From Phormidium ambiguum IAM M-71 (GTDB lineage Bacteria > Cyanobacteriota > Cyanobacteriia > Cyanobacteriales > Aerosakkonemataceae), in the NCBI RefSeq assembly GCF_001904725.1, contig NZ_MRCE01000012.1, positions 144,906-208,905 of the forward strand: 64,000 nucleotides of DNA, in the 5' to 3' direction. A program made the translations under genes and the position numbers. This document shows, piece by piece, positions 1 to 8,342 of the stretch. Each line of letters opens with the position of its first letter. Within the stretch, counting starts at the first letter, position 1. The notes under the pieces are model-generated. The model was not told the DNA's origin. It saw nothing but the letters and a program-made list of their open reading frames with translations, and ran no database searches.

Positions 1-99
1 GTAAATTTAATGCAACCTTTGGTGCAGCAACGTTCAAATAATTTGAATTTCAAACTTGGTAGCCATAATTCAAAAAATTTCTCAGGGAGGTAATTGACA

Positions 100-441
100 A
101 TGAATAATTCATGGCAAATTATTGGTAATTTTAAACCCCAAGAACTGACAGACAGTAGAATAAAAATCCATTACGCAGTTCAGTTTATTGCTGTTACGAG
201 TTCTGCTCTTGTACCAGCCTTGCCAGACTATAGCCACACTAGTTTGGCATGGAATCCAGTCATAAAAATGTTTACAGGTGAATTAATTCAAGTGCAAACT
301 TCATTTAGAGTTGCACTCGATCCAATTTATCTTAAGCTGAATGATACTAATATCAAAGTAGCTGAGATGCAAAAGCAACAAGTTGAGATTTTTTTGAATT
401 CGGCTTTTAAATTATCAAAAGCATTATTAACATCTGATTGA
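100..441 (+). CDS. Hypothetical protein, 113 aa
   Basis: I do not recognise this protein. The ATG at 100 has GGGAGG at 85-90. An in-frame TTG at 94 lies between that site and the ATG and is the less likely start. There is no signal peptide, membrane segment or Cys/His cluster. The last 15 bases overlap the 3' end of the convergent phytochelatin synthase gene. Nothing in the context gives a function. Confidence 0.6.
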   Translation: MNNSWQIIGNFKPQELTDSRIKIHYAVQFIAVTSSALVPALPDYSHTSLAWNPVIKMFTGELIQVQTSFRVALDPIYLKLNDTNIKVAEMQKQQVEIFLNSAFKLSKALLTSD

Positions 442-1611
442 ATATAAACTATAAAGATGCTGGAGTGCCAACATTTGTTCTCTTAATCTAGATACTTCTA
501 AAGCTAAAGGAGATGTAAGTCGATCGAGAGAGCGAACTTCCTCGATCCAAAGTTGTAAATCGGGTTTGAGGGGAGTATACAGAGTTAATGGACAGGATAG
601 TAAAATTACTGTTATTATCTCTGCGATTAACGGTTGTTGCGATCGCCATTTTTCCACCACAGACATCCCCTCCCAACTAGCATTATCCAAGCATTTTTGC
701 ACAACAGTAAATAATGGATTTAATCGAAGATTCGTGCATAATTTCTCAAAATCATCTGTCATTTGTAGGGAAATATCGAGCATATTTGTAAATTCAATAG
801 GCCAATAATGCAGGATAATATCGATCGCTGAAACAATTGAGACTGGCTGCTCATTTCTGATAATTTCTGGTAATATTTCTGTAAAGTAAGGAGCAATACT
901 ACGCCACTGATGTAAATTAAAAGCAACATGAAAAAAGGTTTCTTGTAACCCTTCACTTCTTTGTAATAAAATATAACCTCGACATTGATTAGTGACAGAA
1001 TCTACAGGCTCAAAAGCTTGCCATAATAAAGGTAAAGGAACCCAATGTGGTGGATATTTAAAACGAGCAACATCTAATAAAAGAACTAAATCTCGTTGGG
1101 GATGATAACCACCAATTGGTGAGAAATGACCATCACCAGTTTGTCCTAAAATTTTTCGGTTGTATGACGCAACAAGATGGATATTACTAGGTGCGGTAGT
1201 AACTTGTTCAACTGCTTGGCGAAATTTTTCTAAACTGCTTTGGTGGTAACGATGCGCTGTGACAACAGCACCATTGCAACGTGCAATACAGATAAATTCA
1301 TCGAAAGTAATGCCGTTTTCTTTCACAACAGAAAGAGGTAAACAACAATCTAAAAATTCCTCACCGTACCATCTCCATACCCCTTTCCAAATTCGACCAG
1401 GATCGATCGACAAAGCATTAAGAACTACCACTAAACTACTCAATCCACAAAAAGCAGGTTCTGCTTGAGTATGAAATTGTTCAGCCAGTGCAAAGTACCC
1501 TTCCATTCCTCCCAAAGCTAATGCTTCTCGAAAAATTTGCCTTCCCTCTATTGAGGAAAAAGCAATAGCAGAATCCGGTAATGAACGACGATAAAATCCT
1601 TGTTCAGTCAT
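427..1611 (-). CDS. pcs: Phytochelatin synthase, long form with C-terminal region
   Basis: This is a gamma-glutamylcysteine dipeptidyl transpeptidase of the papain-like clan. It makes metal-binding phytochelatins from glutathione, or hydrolyses glutathione, in the cytosol. The catalytic triad is clear: C55 (in AEPAFCGLSSL), H162 (in GDGHFSPIGGY) and D180 (in LLLDVARFKYPPHWV). The spacing (107 and 18) nearly equals that of plant PCS (C56, H162, D180). The protein is about 394 aa. Well-known cyanobacterial versions such as Nostoc alr0975 are about 240 aa and consist of the catalytic domain only, so roughly 170 C-terminal residues here are extra, as in eukaryotic enzymes. I prefer the ATG at 1611 to an in-frame TTG at 1623; neither has a good ribosome site. 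A MITE-like element begins 28 bases upstream. It sits beside a copper island but has no MerR-type promoter of its own. Confidence 0.92.
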   Translation of the reverse strand: MTEQGFYRRSLPDSAIAFSSIEGRQIFREALALGGMEGYFALAEQFHTQAEPAFCGLSSLVVVLNALSIDPGRIWKGVWRWYGEEFLDCCLPLSVVKENGITFDEFICIARCNGAVVTAHRYHQSSLEKFRQAVEQVTTAPSNIHLVASYNRKILGQTGDGHFSPIGGYHPQRDLVLLLDVARFKYPPHWVPLPLLWQAFEPVDSVTNQCRGYILLQRSEGLQETFFHVAFNLHQWRSIAPYFTEILPEIIRNEQPVSIVSAIDIILHYWPIEFTNMLDISLQMTDDFEKLCTNLRLNPLFTVVQKCLDNASWEGMSVVEKWRSQQPLIAEIITVILLSCPLTLYTPLKPDLQLWIEEVRSLDRLTSPLALEVSRLREQMLALQHLYSLYSIRC

Positions 1612-1638
1612 AACTTTTTTCAATTATTATTACTGTTA

Positions 1639-1752
1639 TACCGTCTCTATATGAAACTGCAATATATTTACCCCCCGGCTAACGCCGTCCCCCCTTAGTA
1701 AGGGGGGACTAGAGGGGGGTGTAATAAAGCGCATCTTCATAGAGAATTGGTA
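1639..1752. repeat. MITE-like element family 1, copy 1
   Basis: The right end AGAGAATTGG plus TA (1741-1752) and the more diverged left end TA plus CCGTCTCT (1639-1648) are terminal inverted repeats. An inner arm AAGCGCATCTTCAT is shared with the copies at 2911 and 14920. The core is a C-run/G-run hairpin. The element occupies the promoter region of the phytochelatin synthase gene. Confidence 0.65.
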
Positions 1753-1784
1753 TTAGCTAATAATCATGCCATAAAACCTGATAA

Positions 1785-1819
1785 AAAATATCCCTAATCT
1801 GTTATTAACAGATTAGGGA
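1785..1819 (-). terminator. Terminator of the His-rich lipoprotein gene
   Basis: TCCCTAATCTGTTA (1791-1804) pairs with TAACAGATTAGGGA (1806-1819) in a 14-bp perfect stem. On the minus strand it is followed by a T-rich tail (TATTTTTTAT). It lies 27 bases after the stop of the gene ending at 1846. Confidence 0.85.
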
Positions 1820-1845
1820 TGATAGAAATTATAAAACTAATTTCT

Positions 1846-2727
1846 TCAGATAACATTTACCCAGAAATCAGCAGTAATAATCTCACCATTGCGCTTGAAT
1901 TGACCCCAAAGTTTATACATCCCCCGTTTAGGAAATCGAGTCAAAAAATGTATTTTACCTGGAGGAGTTCCTTTCAAAGCATGAGCATGAATGTAATTAG
2001 CTTCAGAGAGAACTGGAGATTGCTGTAAAATTACCAAATGTCCTGCTTCTCCTAAGTAAGGTTGCAAATCCGTCACAGGTTGATTATTAACAGGATCTTC
2101 GAGGTGAAACATGATAGTTACTTCCTCACCTGCTTTGACTGCGGGAGTAGAAAACAGTAGCTCAACGTTAGTATTCGCAAATGTCCTCATGTGACTCAAA
2201 TTTTTGGCTGAGATTAATGTGTTTTTCCCCGGAACTTGAGTTTTGAGAACAGAAATTTGTTCAGATTTTCCCGCAGGTTTATAATCGCTGAAAAAGGTGT
2301 AATTTCCGGGTTGAGGAAAACGAGCATTGATTTCAAATCGTCCATTTCCTTTGTAAGTCGGGTGAAGATGAGAGAAAAATTGCAGGTCATCACTGACGAG
2401 AATTAAGTGCATGAATTCTTCTTGGAATCTGTCAAATTTTTCAATAGTTTTACCCGTTGAATCTTGAATGTTAATTGTTACAGGAATATTAGTATTGGGA
2501 AGAATATTTCCAGGGGTGGTGAGTTTAGCTTTCGCAAACTCACTCTTTGTGGTGTGACTTGAATGATTATGTGAATGTGCATCATGAGTATGATTTATTT
2601 CTTTCATTGAATGTTCCTCTTGGTGGTTATTTGCAACATTTGTTGCTGTCGTTTGATTGCTATTAGTACAACTTTGGGCAAGTAATAAAGTCGCTACAAT
2701 TGCGATCGCAGTGCTAAAACGGTGCAT
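1846..2727 (-). CDS. His-rich lipoprotein with FSHLHP-type beta domain, metal island
   Basis: A 293-aa exported lipoprotein. The N-terminus is a signal peptide ending in the lipobox LAQSC (C20). Residues 35-58 carry eight histidines, a likely metal-binding linker. The rest is a beta-rich domain with FSHLHP and two related halves, of a kind seen beside copper/silver P-type ATPases. I infer a periplasmic metal-binding or sensing role. The start is the ATG at 2727, preceded by AAAGGAG; the 26 extra upstream codons would run into the promoter. A MerR-type promoter lies at 2774-2805 and a strong terminator follows, so this is a single-gene unit of the island regulon. Confidence 0.75.
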   Translation of the reverse strand: MHRFSTAIAIVATLLLAQSCTNSNQTTATNVANNHQEEHSMKEINHTHDAHSHNHSSHTTKSEFAKAKLTTPGNILPNTNIPVTINIQDSTGKTIEKFDRFQEEFMHLILVSDDLQFFSHLHPTYKGNGRFEINARFPQPGNYTFFSDYKPAGKSEQISVLKTQVPGKNTLISAKNLSHMRTFANTNVELLFSTPAVKAGEEVTIMFHLEDPVNNQPVTDLQPYLGEAGHLVILQQSPVLSEANYIHAHALKGTPPGKIHFLTRFPKRGMYKLWGQFKRNGEIITADFWVNVI

Positions 2728-2773
2728 AGTGATTACTCCTTTGAGAAAACTCTGAATTATTTTCAATACAGTT

Positions 2774-2805
2774 ATCTTAAAATCTCCATTTGACTGGAGA
2801 ATCAA
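2774..2805 (-). promoter_or_regulatory. MerR-type promoter A (His-rich lipoprotein)
   Basis: On the minus strand: -35 TTGATT (2800-2805), a 20-base spacer holding CTCC-N8-GGAG, and -10 TAAGAT (2774-2779). The overlong spacer with a central dyad is the hallmark of MerR-family activation by DNA distortion. Geometry is the same as sites B, C and D. Confidence 0.85.
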
Positions 2806-2910
2806 GGGGGTTGAGCAAAAAATTTTTCAGCTAATTTTAAGAAAAATGGGCGGACGAAATGCCCAAACCATGATAGATTTATGAACTAAAAAAGCCGGAA
2901 CTATTGGTAA

Positions 2911-3013
2911 TACAAATTCTCTATCAAGATGCGCTTAATTAACCCCACCCCAAACCCCTCCCCGTCTACGGGGAGGGGCTATAATTTAAGCGCAATTTTA
3001 CAGAGAATTGGTA
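2911..3013. repeat. MITE-like element family 1, copy 2; supplies the RND stop codon
   Basis: A 103-bp element with TACAAATTCTCT at the left (2911-2922) and AGAGAATTGGTA at the right (3002-3013). Inner arms are GATGCGCTTAATT and TTTAAGCGCAATTTT. The core is the hairpin CCCCTCCCCGTC/GACGGGGAGGGG type (2955-2978). It has the same length as the copy at 14920. Its right end encodes the last residues and the stop codon of the RND pump. Confidence 0.85.
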
Positions 3014-6000
3014 TGAATTTTTTGGACAGGTTGTGGTAAAGTTTTGGACTCTTTTCGACGCATTAATCGCTGTTGAATTGTGCCAATGACAATATATAAA
3101 ATCGGGACAACAAACAGACTTAAAAAAGTAGCAACAAATGTTCCGCCAAAGATAGCAGTACCGAGAGATTGACGACTTGCCGCACCTGCTCCTGTGGGAA
3201 ATACCATTGGATAAGCGCCCAATAATGCTGAAAATGCTGTCATCAAAATAGGTCGCAAACGGTCTTGGGAAGCTTCTACAATTGCCTTAGTAATTGACAG
3301 ACCTTGCTCTCGTAATTGGTTGGCAAATTCCACCATTAAGATCGAGTTTTTGCTGGCTAAACCAATCAACATCACTAATCCGACTTGGCAATAAACATCG
3401 TTATATAAACCGCGTAAAGATTGAGCGGCTAAGGCTCCCAAAACTGCTAAAGGAACTGACAGCATAATGATTAATGGGTCGAAGAAGTTATTGTATTGAG
3501 CCGCTAAAACTAGGAAAACAAAGAAAACGCCTAAACCAAAAATGAGTGGTGCTTGTCCTCCAGATTCTAACTCTTCTAAAGAGATTCCTGACCACTCAAA
3601 TCCCATGTTGGGTGGCAATATTTCAGCCGCTAACTTTTCCATTATTTGTATTGCTTGTCCAGAACTAAAACCGGGAGCAGCCGCACCGTTGATTTCAATG
3701 GAACGATACAAGTTGTAATGATTAATTGTTTGGGGGCCTGTTGTTGAGGTAATCTTGACTAAATTACTCAGCGGAATCATTTCTCCTTGGCGAGAACGCA
3801 CATATAATTGACCGATATCTTCTGGGTTCGATCGAAACTTTTGATCCGCTTGCACATAAACTCGATAAGTGCGACCAAAGGCATTAAAATCATTGACATA
3901 ACGCGAACCGATATAAGTTTGCAATGTGCTGAATATTTCATCAGTAGAAACTTGTAATGCTTCGGCTTTTTCTCGATCGATATCGATCAGCAATTGTGGT
4001 GCATTTGCGGTGTAAGTACTGAATACTCCTTGCAATCCAGGTGTTTGATTCGCACGAGTTAGTAATTCAGTTTTTATCCCATCCAAAGTGCTAATATCAG
4101 TAGTGCGATCGCCTTTATCTTGTAGTTGAAATACAAAACCACCAGTACTACCAAGACTAGGAATTGTTGGCGGATTTACTGCAATAACTGGGGCTTGAGG
4201 AATTCCCATTAATCCCCCTCGAATTCGATTAAGAATCCCGGAAACTGATTGTTCTGGTTTTTGTCTTTCATCCCACGATTTTAACGGTGCAAACATCAAT
4301 CCTCTGTTTGGTGTATTGCCACTAAAACCTACTCCACCCATCGCAAAAGTGCCTTTAATTTCAGGAACTTTGCTTAATTGTTGTTCTGCTTGCGTCACAA
4401 TTTGTCTGGTGTAATTTAAAGAAGTGCCATCGGCTGCTTGAATTAAACTAATAAAATAACCTTGGTCTTCTTCGGGTAAAAAGGCTTTTGGGACGCGCAA
4501 GTAAAGCCAAACAGTTAACACTAACGAGGCAATAAATAAGAGCATCATTATTGGTTTGAATCGAGTTATAAATCTAAGTAATTGATGGTATCCTCGACGC
4601 AACCAATCTAAAAAGCCATTAATGCAATTAGAAGCCCAACCCATTAAGCCACGCGGTTTTGATTGGCGACGTAACAAAAGTGCAGAAAGGGCAGGTGTTA
4701 AAGTTAAAGCATTGAATGTGGAAATAGCGATCGAGAAAGTAATTGTTAAAGCAAATTGTTTATAAAGTTGTCCTGTCGTTCCGGGAAAAAAACCAACTGG
4801 AATAAATACTGCCATCAAAACTAAGGCGGTGGCAATTACCGAACCGAACAATTCGCGCATTGCTTCCGAAGTAGCCCGAATTGGACTTAGCCCTTTTTCT
4901 TGAATTAAACGGGTGACATCTTCCGCAACTACGATCGCATCATCTACTACCATTCCCGTTGCTAAAGTCAAACCAAATAAGGTGAGACTGTTTAATGAAA
5001 AATTAAAAATTTTCACAAATGCAAAGGTGCCAATTAATGATACGGGAATTGCGATCGCAGGAACGATCGTTGCCCGCCAGTCTTGTAAAAAGATGAAGAT
5101 TACTAATACAACCAGCCCTACTGATTGAAATAAAGTAATCACAACTTCTCTAAATGATGCTTCTACAAATAAAGAGGAATCGTAGGGAATATCATAAGTT
5201 AATCCTGGGGGAAATTTCTGAGCTAATTTTTTCATTTCAGCCTTGACTGCTTTGGCAATATTCAAAGCATTACTACCCGGAATTTGGAGAATTTGATAAC
5301 CTACAGCAACGTGACCTTTATAACTGGCAAAAGAGCTATAACTTTCTGCCCCTAATTCAGCTTTTCCTACATCTTTTAATTTGACAATTGTGCCATCAGT
5401 ATTAGCTTTGAGAATTAGATTTTCAAATTCTTTGGCTTCTTTAAGTCTGCCTTTAGTTTGTAAGTCGATTTGATACAATTGTCCATCGGGTGCAGGGGGT
5501 TGTCCAATACTACCAATACCTACTTGTAAGTTTTGTTTGTTGAGTGCATTAATTACATCTTGAGCGGTGAGATTGCGACTTGCTAAACGTTGAGGATCTA
5601 ACCAAATTCGCATTGCATAACGGCGATCGCCAAATGCGAGAATATTTCCTATACCTTTAATGCGTCGAAGTGGATCTAATACATACAGATCTGCATAGTT
5701 ACTAATAAATGTATCATCGTAGCGATCGTCTTCGCTATAAAGTGCCATTGCTAATACAATTGCATTCGATTGTTTAGAAACAGTAACTCCTGTTTGTCGG
5801 ACAACATCTGGAAGTTTTGGTTCTGCTTGTAACACTCGATTTTGGATATCTGATGCAGCAACATCCAAATCATAACCTTGTTCAAAGGTAATAATAATTG
5901 TGCTAGTACCGTCATTACTGCTAGTTGAATTCATGTATCTCATGCCTTCAACGCCATTAATTTGTCTTTCTAATACGGTGGTTACTGTCTCTTCTACAAC

Positions 6001-6168
6001 TTGAGCACTGGCACCAACATAATTTGCATTGACGGCAATTTGTGGCGGACTAATATCTGGATATTGCTCTACAGGTAGGGCAGGAATGCTGATAAATCCA
6101 GTGACTAATATAACTAGGGCGCACACGATCGCAAATACAGGTCTTTTGATGAAAAAATCGGCTAACAT
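2998..6168 (-). CDS. RND efflux pump, HAE-1 (AcrB-like) inner membrane transporter
   Basis: A 1056-aa proton-driven efflux transporter of the resistance-nodulation-division superfamily. It works as a trimer with a periplasmic adaptor and an outer-membrane channel. The TM4 proton-relay pair D409-D410 lies in GMVVDDAIVVAED, and the partner lysine lies in LIGLASKNSILMVEF. These match AcrB-type (HAE-1) drug pumps, not the CusA (HME) class. The start is the ATG at 6168 (MLADFFIKRPVF); the 17 longer codons come from repeat DNA. The adaptor gene lies directly upstream, and both are probably driven by MerR-type promoter B. No outer-membrane factor gene is nearby, so a TolC-like protein must come from elsewhere. 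The last five residues and the stop derive from a MITE end, which suggests the original C-terminus was trimmed. Confidence 0.93.
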   Translation of the reverse strand: MLADFFIKRPVFAIVCALVILVTGFISIPALPVEQYPDISPPQIAVNANYVGASAQVVEETVTTVLERQINGVEGMRYMNSTSSNDGTSTIIITFEQGYDLDVAASDIQNRVLQAEPKLPDVVRQTGVTVSKQSNAIVLAMALYSEDDRYDDTFISNYADLYVLDPLRRIKGIGNILAFGDRRYAMRIWLDPQRLASRNLTAQDVINALNKQNLQVGIGSIGQPPAPDGQLYQIDLQTKGRLKEAKEFENLILKANTDGTIVKLKDVGKAELGAESYSSFASYKGHVAVGYQILQIPGSNALNIAKAVKAEMKKLAQKFPPGLTYDIPYDSSLFVEASFREVVITLFQSVGLVVLVIFIFLQDWRATIVPAIAIPVSLIGTFAFVKIFNFSLNSLTLFGLTLATGMVVDDAIVVAEDVTRLIQEKGLSPIRATSEAMRELFGSVIATALVLMAVFIPVGFFPGTTGQLYKQFALTITFSIAISTFNALTLTPALSALLLRRQSKPRGLMGWASNCINGFLDWLRRGYHQLLRFITRFKPIMMLLFIASLVLTVWLYLRVPKAFLPEEDQGYFISLIQAADGTSLNYTRQIVTQAEQQLSKVPEIKGTFAMGGVGFSGNTPNRGLMFAPLKSWDERQKPEQSVSGILNRIRGGLMGIPQAPVIAVNPPTIPSLGSTGGFVFQLQDKGDRTTDISTLDGIKTELLTRANQTPGLQGVFSTYTANAPQLLIDIDREKAEALQVSTDEIFSTLQTYIGSRYVNDFNAFGRTYRVYVQADQKFRSNPEDIGQLYVRSRQGEMIPLSNLVKITSTTGPQTINHYNLYRSIEINGAAAPGFSSGQAIQIMEKLAAEILPPNMGFEWSGISLEELESGGQAPLIFGLGVFFVFLVLAAQYNNFFDPLIIMLSVPLAVLGALAAQSLRGLYNDVYCQVGLVMLIGLASKNSILMVEFANQLREQGLSITKAIVEASQDRLRPILMTAFSALLGAYPMVFPTGAGAASRQSLGTAIFGGTFVATFLSLFVVPILYIVIGTIQQRLMRRKESKTLPQPVQKIHTNSL

Positions 6169-6194
6169 AGGTATACTCTGGATGTATTGGATTT

Positions 6195-6250
6195 TGAACC
6201 ACGAAGACACGAAGGACACGAAGAAAGAAGAGAGAAGAGAGAAGAAGAAA
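6195..6250. repeat. GAACCACGAAGACACGAAG repeat, core of family 5
   Basis: Purine-rich sequence starting GAACCACGAAGACACGAAGG, closely similar to 20031-20060 inside element family 5 and complementary in style to the CCTCTGCGTCCTCTGCGG run at 19060-19090. It lies between the adaptor stop and the RND start and explains the spurious charged reading frames there. Confidence 0.6.
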
Positions 6251-6253
6251 TTT

Positions 6254-7642
6254 TCACAATTGATTTAGACTGGCTATAGATGCGCCATCTCTGAGAGCTA
6301 ATAACCCGGAAAGTACAACTTTTTCTCCTGGTTTTAATCCTGAAATAACTTGATAATTATTGCCTTCAATGCTGTCTACTTTGATGAGGCGTTGTCGAGC
6401 TACTATTCCTGATTTAGAAGATTCTGCTACAAAGACAAATGTTTCTCCACCAAAGCGCATAATTGCAGTTGTTGGTACTAACACGCCTAGTTGTTGTTTC
6501 CAAATTACCTTGGCTCGAACAAATTGCTCAACTTTTAACTGTCCTTTAGAATTGTCAAACAGCGATTTTATTAGCACAGATTGCGTATCATTTGTAGCTT
6601 TTGGTGAAATGAAAAATATGCGACTTGTGCCTAGTGTTTTACCTTGACCATCGGTTAATTCAACGGACATTCCTGAACGTAATTTGAGGGCTTGTTCATT
6701 AGGAACTGAAAAGGTAACTTCTAATGAACGATTATCTGTAATTGTGGTTAATTGGCTGGAATTATCAACAAAATCTCCGACTTTTACGGGAATATCTCCT
6801 ACTGTACCAGCAAAGGGAGCCGTAATTAAATAAAACTGAAGTTGGGCAGCTTGTTCTTTGACATTTGCCTGAGCTTGTTTGACCAATCTTTGATTTTTAA
6901 TAATGGTTGCTTCGGCTTTAGTTATTGCTGCTTTGGCTTTAATAATCGCTGCTTCTTGGGCAGCAATATCCGCATCTGTTTGAGCAATTTTAGCTTTAGC
7001 AACTTCTAGAGCATTGCGCCGTTGATCTAGCATTTGCAAACTAACAGCGCCTTGACGATAAAGATAGTTAAATCGTTCATAGTCTCGCTCATTAAGTGTT
7101 AAATTAGATTGTTCCGAAACTTGACGAGCTTGTAATGCTTTGAGTGTTGCTTTAGCATTGTTAACATCAGCTTTGGCGCTGGCTAATTCGGCTTTGGCAG
7201 TTTCTAAATCAGCTTGGGAAGATTCAACAGCTGCGATACGACTTTCAACTGATGCTTGTTGCGGTTTCGCATCTACTTTTAAAATCGGAGTACCTGTTTT
7301 TACTTGTTCTCCACTTTGAACTAAAATTTGGGAAATTTGACCCTGAATTCTGGGGCGTAATGTAATAGAACGACGAGATTGTAAGGTAGCAACAAATTCT
7401 GAACTTTCTTCAATAGAACTGGTTTTTAGTAACAATGTTTTTACAGGCATTGGTGGTTGTTGAGCGACTGCTGGGGGTGATTTCTGAGTCGGAGTCATAG
7501 TCTGCCACAGTCCTATTCCTCCACCGCCTACAAGAAGCAGGAATATGATAATTAATCGAAAGTGCGATCGCTTTTTACCAGTTAGCTCTGAAATATCTTG
7601 AATATCAGGGTTTGCAGTCGATTCTAACTCAGATACTTCCAT
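6254..7642 (-). CDS. RND periplasmic adaptor (HlyD/AcrA-family membrane fusion protein)
   Basis: A 462-aa adaptor linking the inner-membrane RND transporter to an outer-membrane channel. It has an N-terminal membrane anchor (about residues 28-45) and a split lipoyl/barrel-sandwich domain (SRRSITLRPRIQGQI before the hairpin, TAPFAGTVGDIPVKVGD after it). A long Ala/Lys/Gln-rich coiled-coil hairpin (about 130-265) separates the two halves, and a beta-barrel and membrane-proximal domain (GLKPGEKVVLSGLLAL) follow. GAGAGATAA precedes the ATG. It lies 85 bases upstream of the RND gene and downstream of a small secreted protein, apparently in one operon from promoter B. Confidence 0.92.
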   Translation of the reverse strand: MEVSELESTANPDIQDISELTGKKRSHFRLIIIFLLLVGGGGIGLWQTMTPTQKSPPAVAQQPPMPVKTLLLKTSSIEESSEFVATLQSRRSITLRPRIQGQISQILVQSGEQVKTGTPILKVDAKPQQASVESRIAAVESSQADLETAKAELASAKADVNNAKATLKALQARQVSEQSNLTLNERDYERFNYLYRQGAVSLQMLDQRRNALEVAKAKIAQTDADIAAQEAAIIKAKAAITKAEATIIKNQRLVKQAQANVKEQAAQLQFYLITAPFAGTVGDIPVKVGDFVDNSSQLTTITDNRSLEVTFSVPNEQALKLRSGMSVELTDGQGKTLGTSRIFFISPKATNDTQSVLIKSLFDNSKGQLKVEQFVRAKVIWKQQLGVLVPTTAIMRFGGETFVFVAESSKSGIVARQRLIKVDSIEGNNYQVISGLKPGEKVVLSGLLALRDGASIASLNQL

Positions 7643-7759
7643 AACTTATCTCTCAATTAATCTTGTTGATTCAGAACATAAATTGAAGAAATTGGCAGTA
7701 ATAATCAATCAAAAATCTCTTTTCTCCAAAACCTCACGGAAAATCACTGCCAAAATAAA

Positions 7760-8113
7760 CTAACGAATATTAAGCCTCTGCAATTGAGCTTCTACCGCAC
7801 TCAAATATCCTTTGTCACTGGCAATTTGGGGTGATAATTTGTTAGCTCTAATTGCCGCTGCAACTAATTGTTCTGCACTTAGTCTTCCCATCTGATGAGC
7901 CGAGACAAGTTGTAAATAACCAGGTATACCTTGCTCTTGAAAATAGCCTTGGTTAGCCATTGAAACAAGCTCAAAAGGTGTGATTTGATAAACAGAACTT
8001 CCGGTGGTTCTATAAGTTTCTGAATTGATTGCTTGAGTTTGAGCTTGAGCTACTGGCACAGATAAAGAAGATAAGAATACTAAAGACAAACTGCCGATGA
8101 TTAAGCGTTTCAT
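7760..8113 (-). CDS. Small secreted protein, first gene of the RND operon
   Basis: A 117-aa protein with a clear signal peptide (MKRLIIGSLSLVFLSSLSVP, cleaved near AQA-QT). The mature part is about 90 aa and helical, with no Cys. The ATG at 8113 has GGAGG five bases upstream; the in-frame ATG at 8125 overlaps that site and is rejected. No function is recognised. Promoter B lies upstream and the RND adaptor downstream, so it may be a periplasmic accessory to the pump. Confidence 0.75.
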   Translation of the reverse strand: MKRLIIGSLSLVFLSSLSVPVAQAQTQAINSETYRTTGSSVYQITPFELVSMANQGYFQEQGIPGYLQLVSAHQMGRLSAEQLVAAAIRANKLSPQIASDKGYLSAVEAQLQRLNIR

Positions 8114-8185
8114 AATTGCCTCCAAACTTTGAAAATTCTTGATGAGAAGTTGAGCGATCTATTAGTTATTTCCTCAACTGAATTC

Positions 8186-8217
8186 ATCTTAAATTCTCCA
8201 GTTGTCTGGAGAGTCAA
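8186..8217 (-). promoter_or_regulatory. MerR-type promoter B (secreted protein and RND operon)
   Basis: On the minus strand: -35 TTGACT (8212-8217), a 20-base spacer with CTCC AGACAACT GGAG, and -10 TAAGAT (8186-8191). It is the best-conserved of the four sites and drives the secreted protein-adaptor-RND genes. Confidence 0.9.
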
Positions 8218-8270
8218 TAGGTAAATTGAAAAAAATCAAATATTTTTTTAACTAGTTCAGAATTTTTTAA

Positions 8271-8317
8271 TAAAAAAGCAGTTTATCAACTTTGACAAAC
8301 AAAGCTGATAAACTGCT
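8271..8317 (-). terminator. Terminator of merR
   Basis: AGCAGTTTATCA (8277-8288) pairs with TGATAAACTGCT (8306-8317), a perfect 12-bp stem. On the minus strand TTTTTTA follows. It separates merR from promoter B. Confidence 0.9.
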
Positions 8318-8342
8318 AAGAATAATTCAATTGTTGAATCTT

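Noticed and set aside
2998..6168. CusA-type heavy-metal RND pump
   Set aside because: TM4 has the D-D pair of HAE-1 pumps and lacks the Met relay pattern expected in CusA.
6029..6268. Plus-strand frame ending in a Lys/Glu-rich tail
   Set aside because: It is antisense to the RND gene and its tail is the GAAGACACGAAG repeat, so not a gene.
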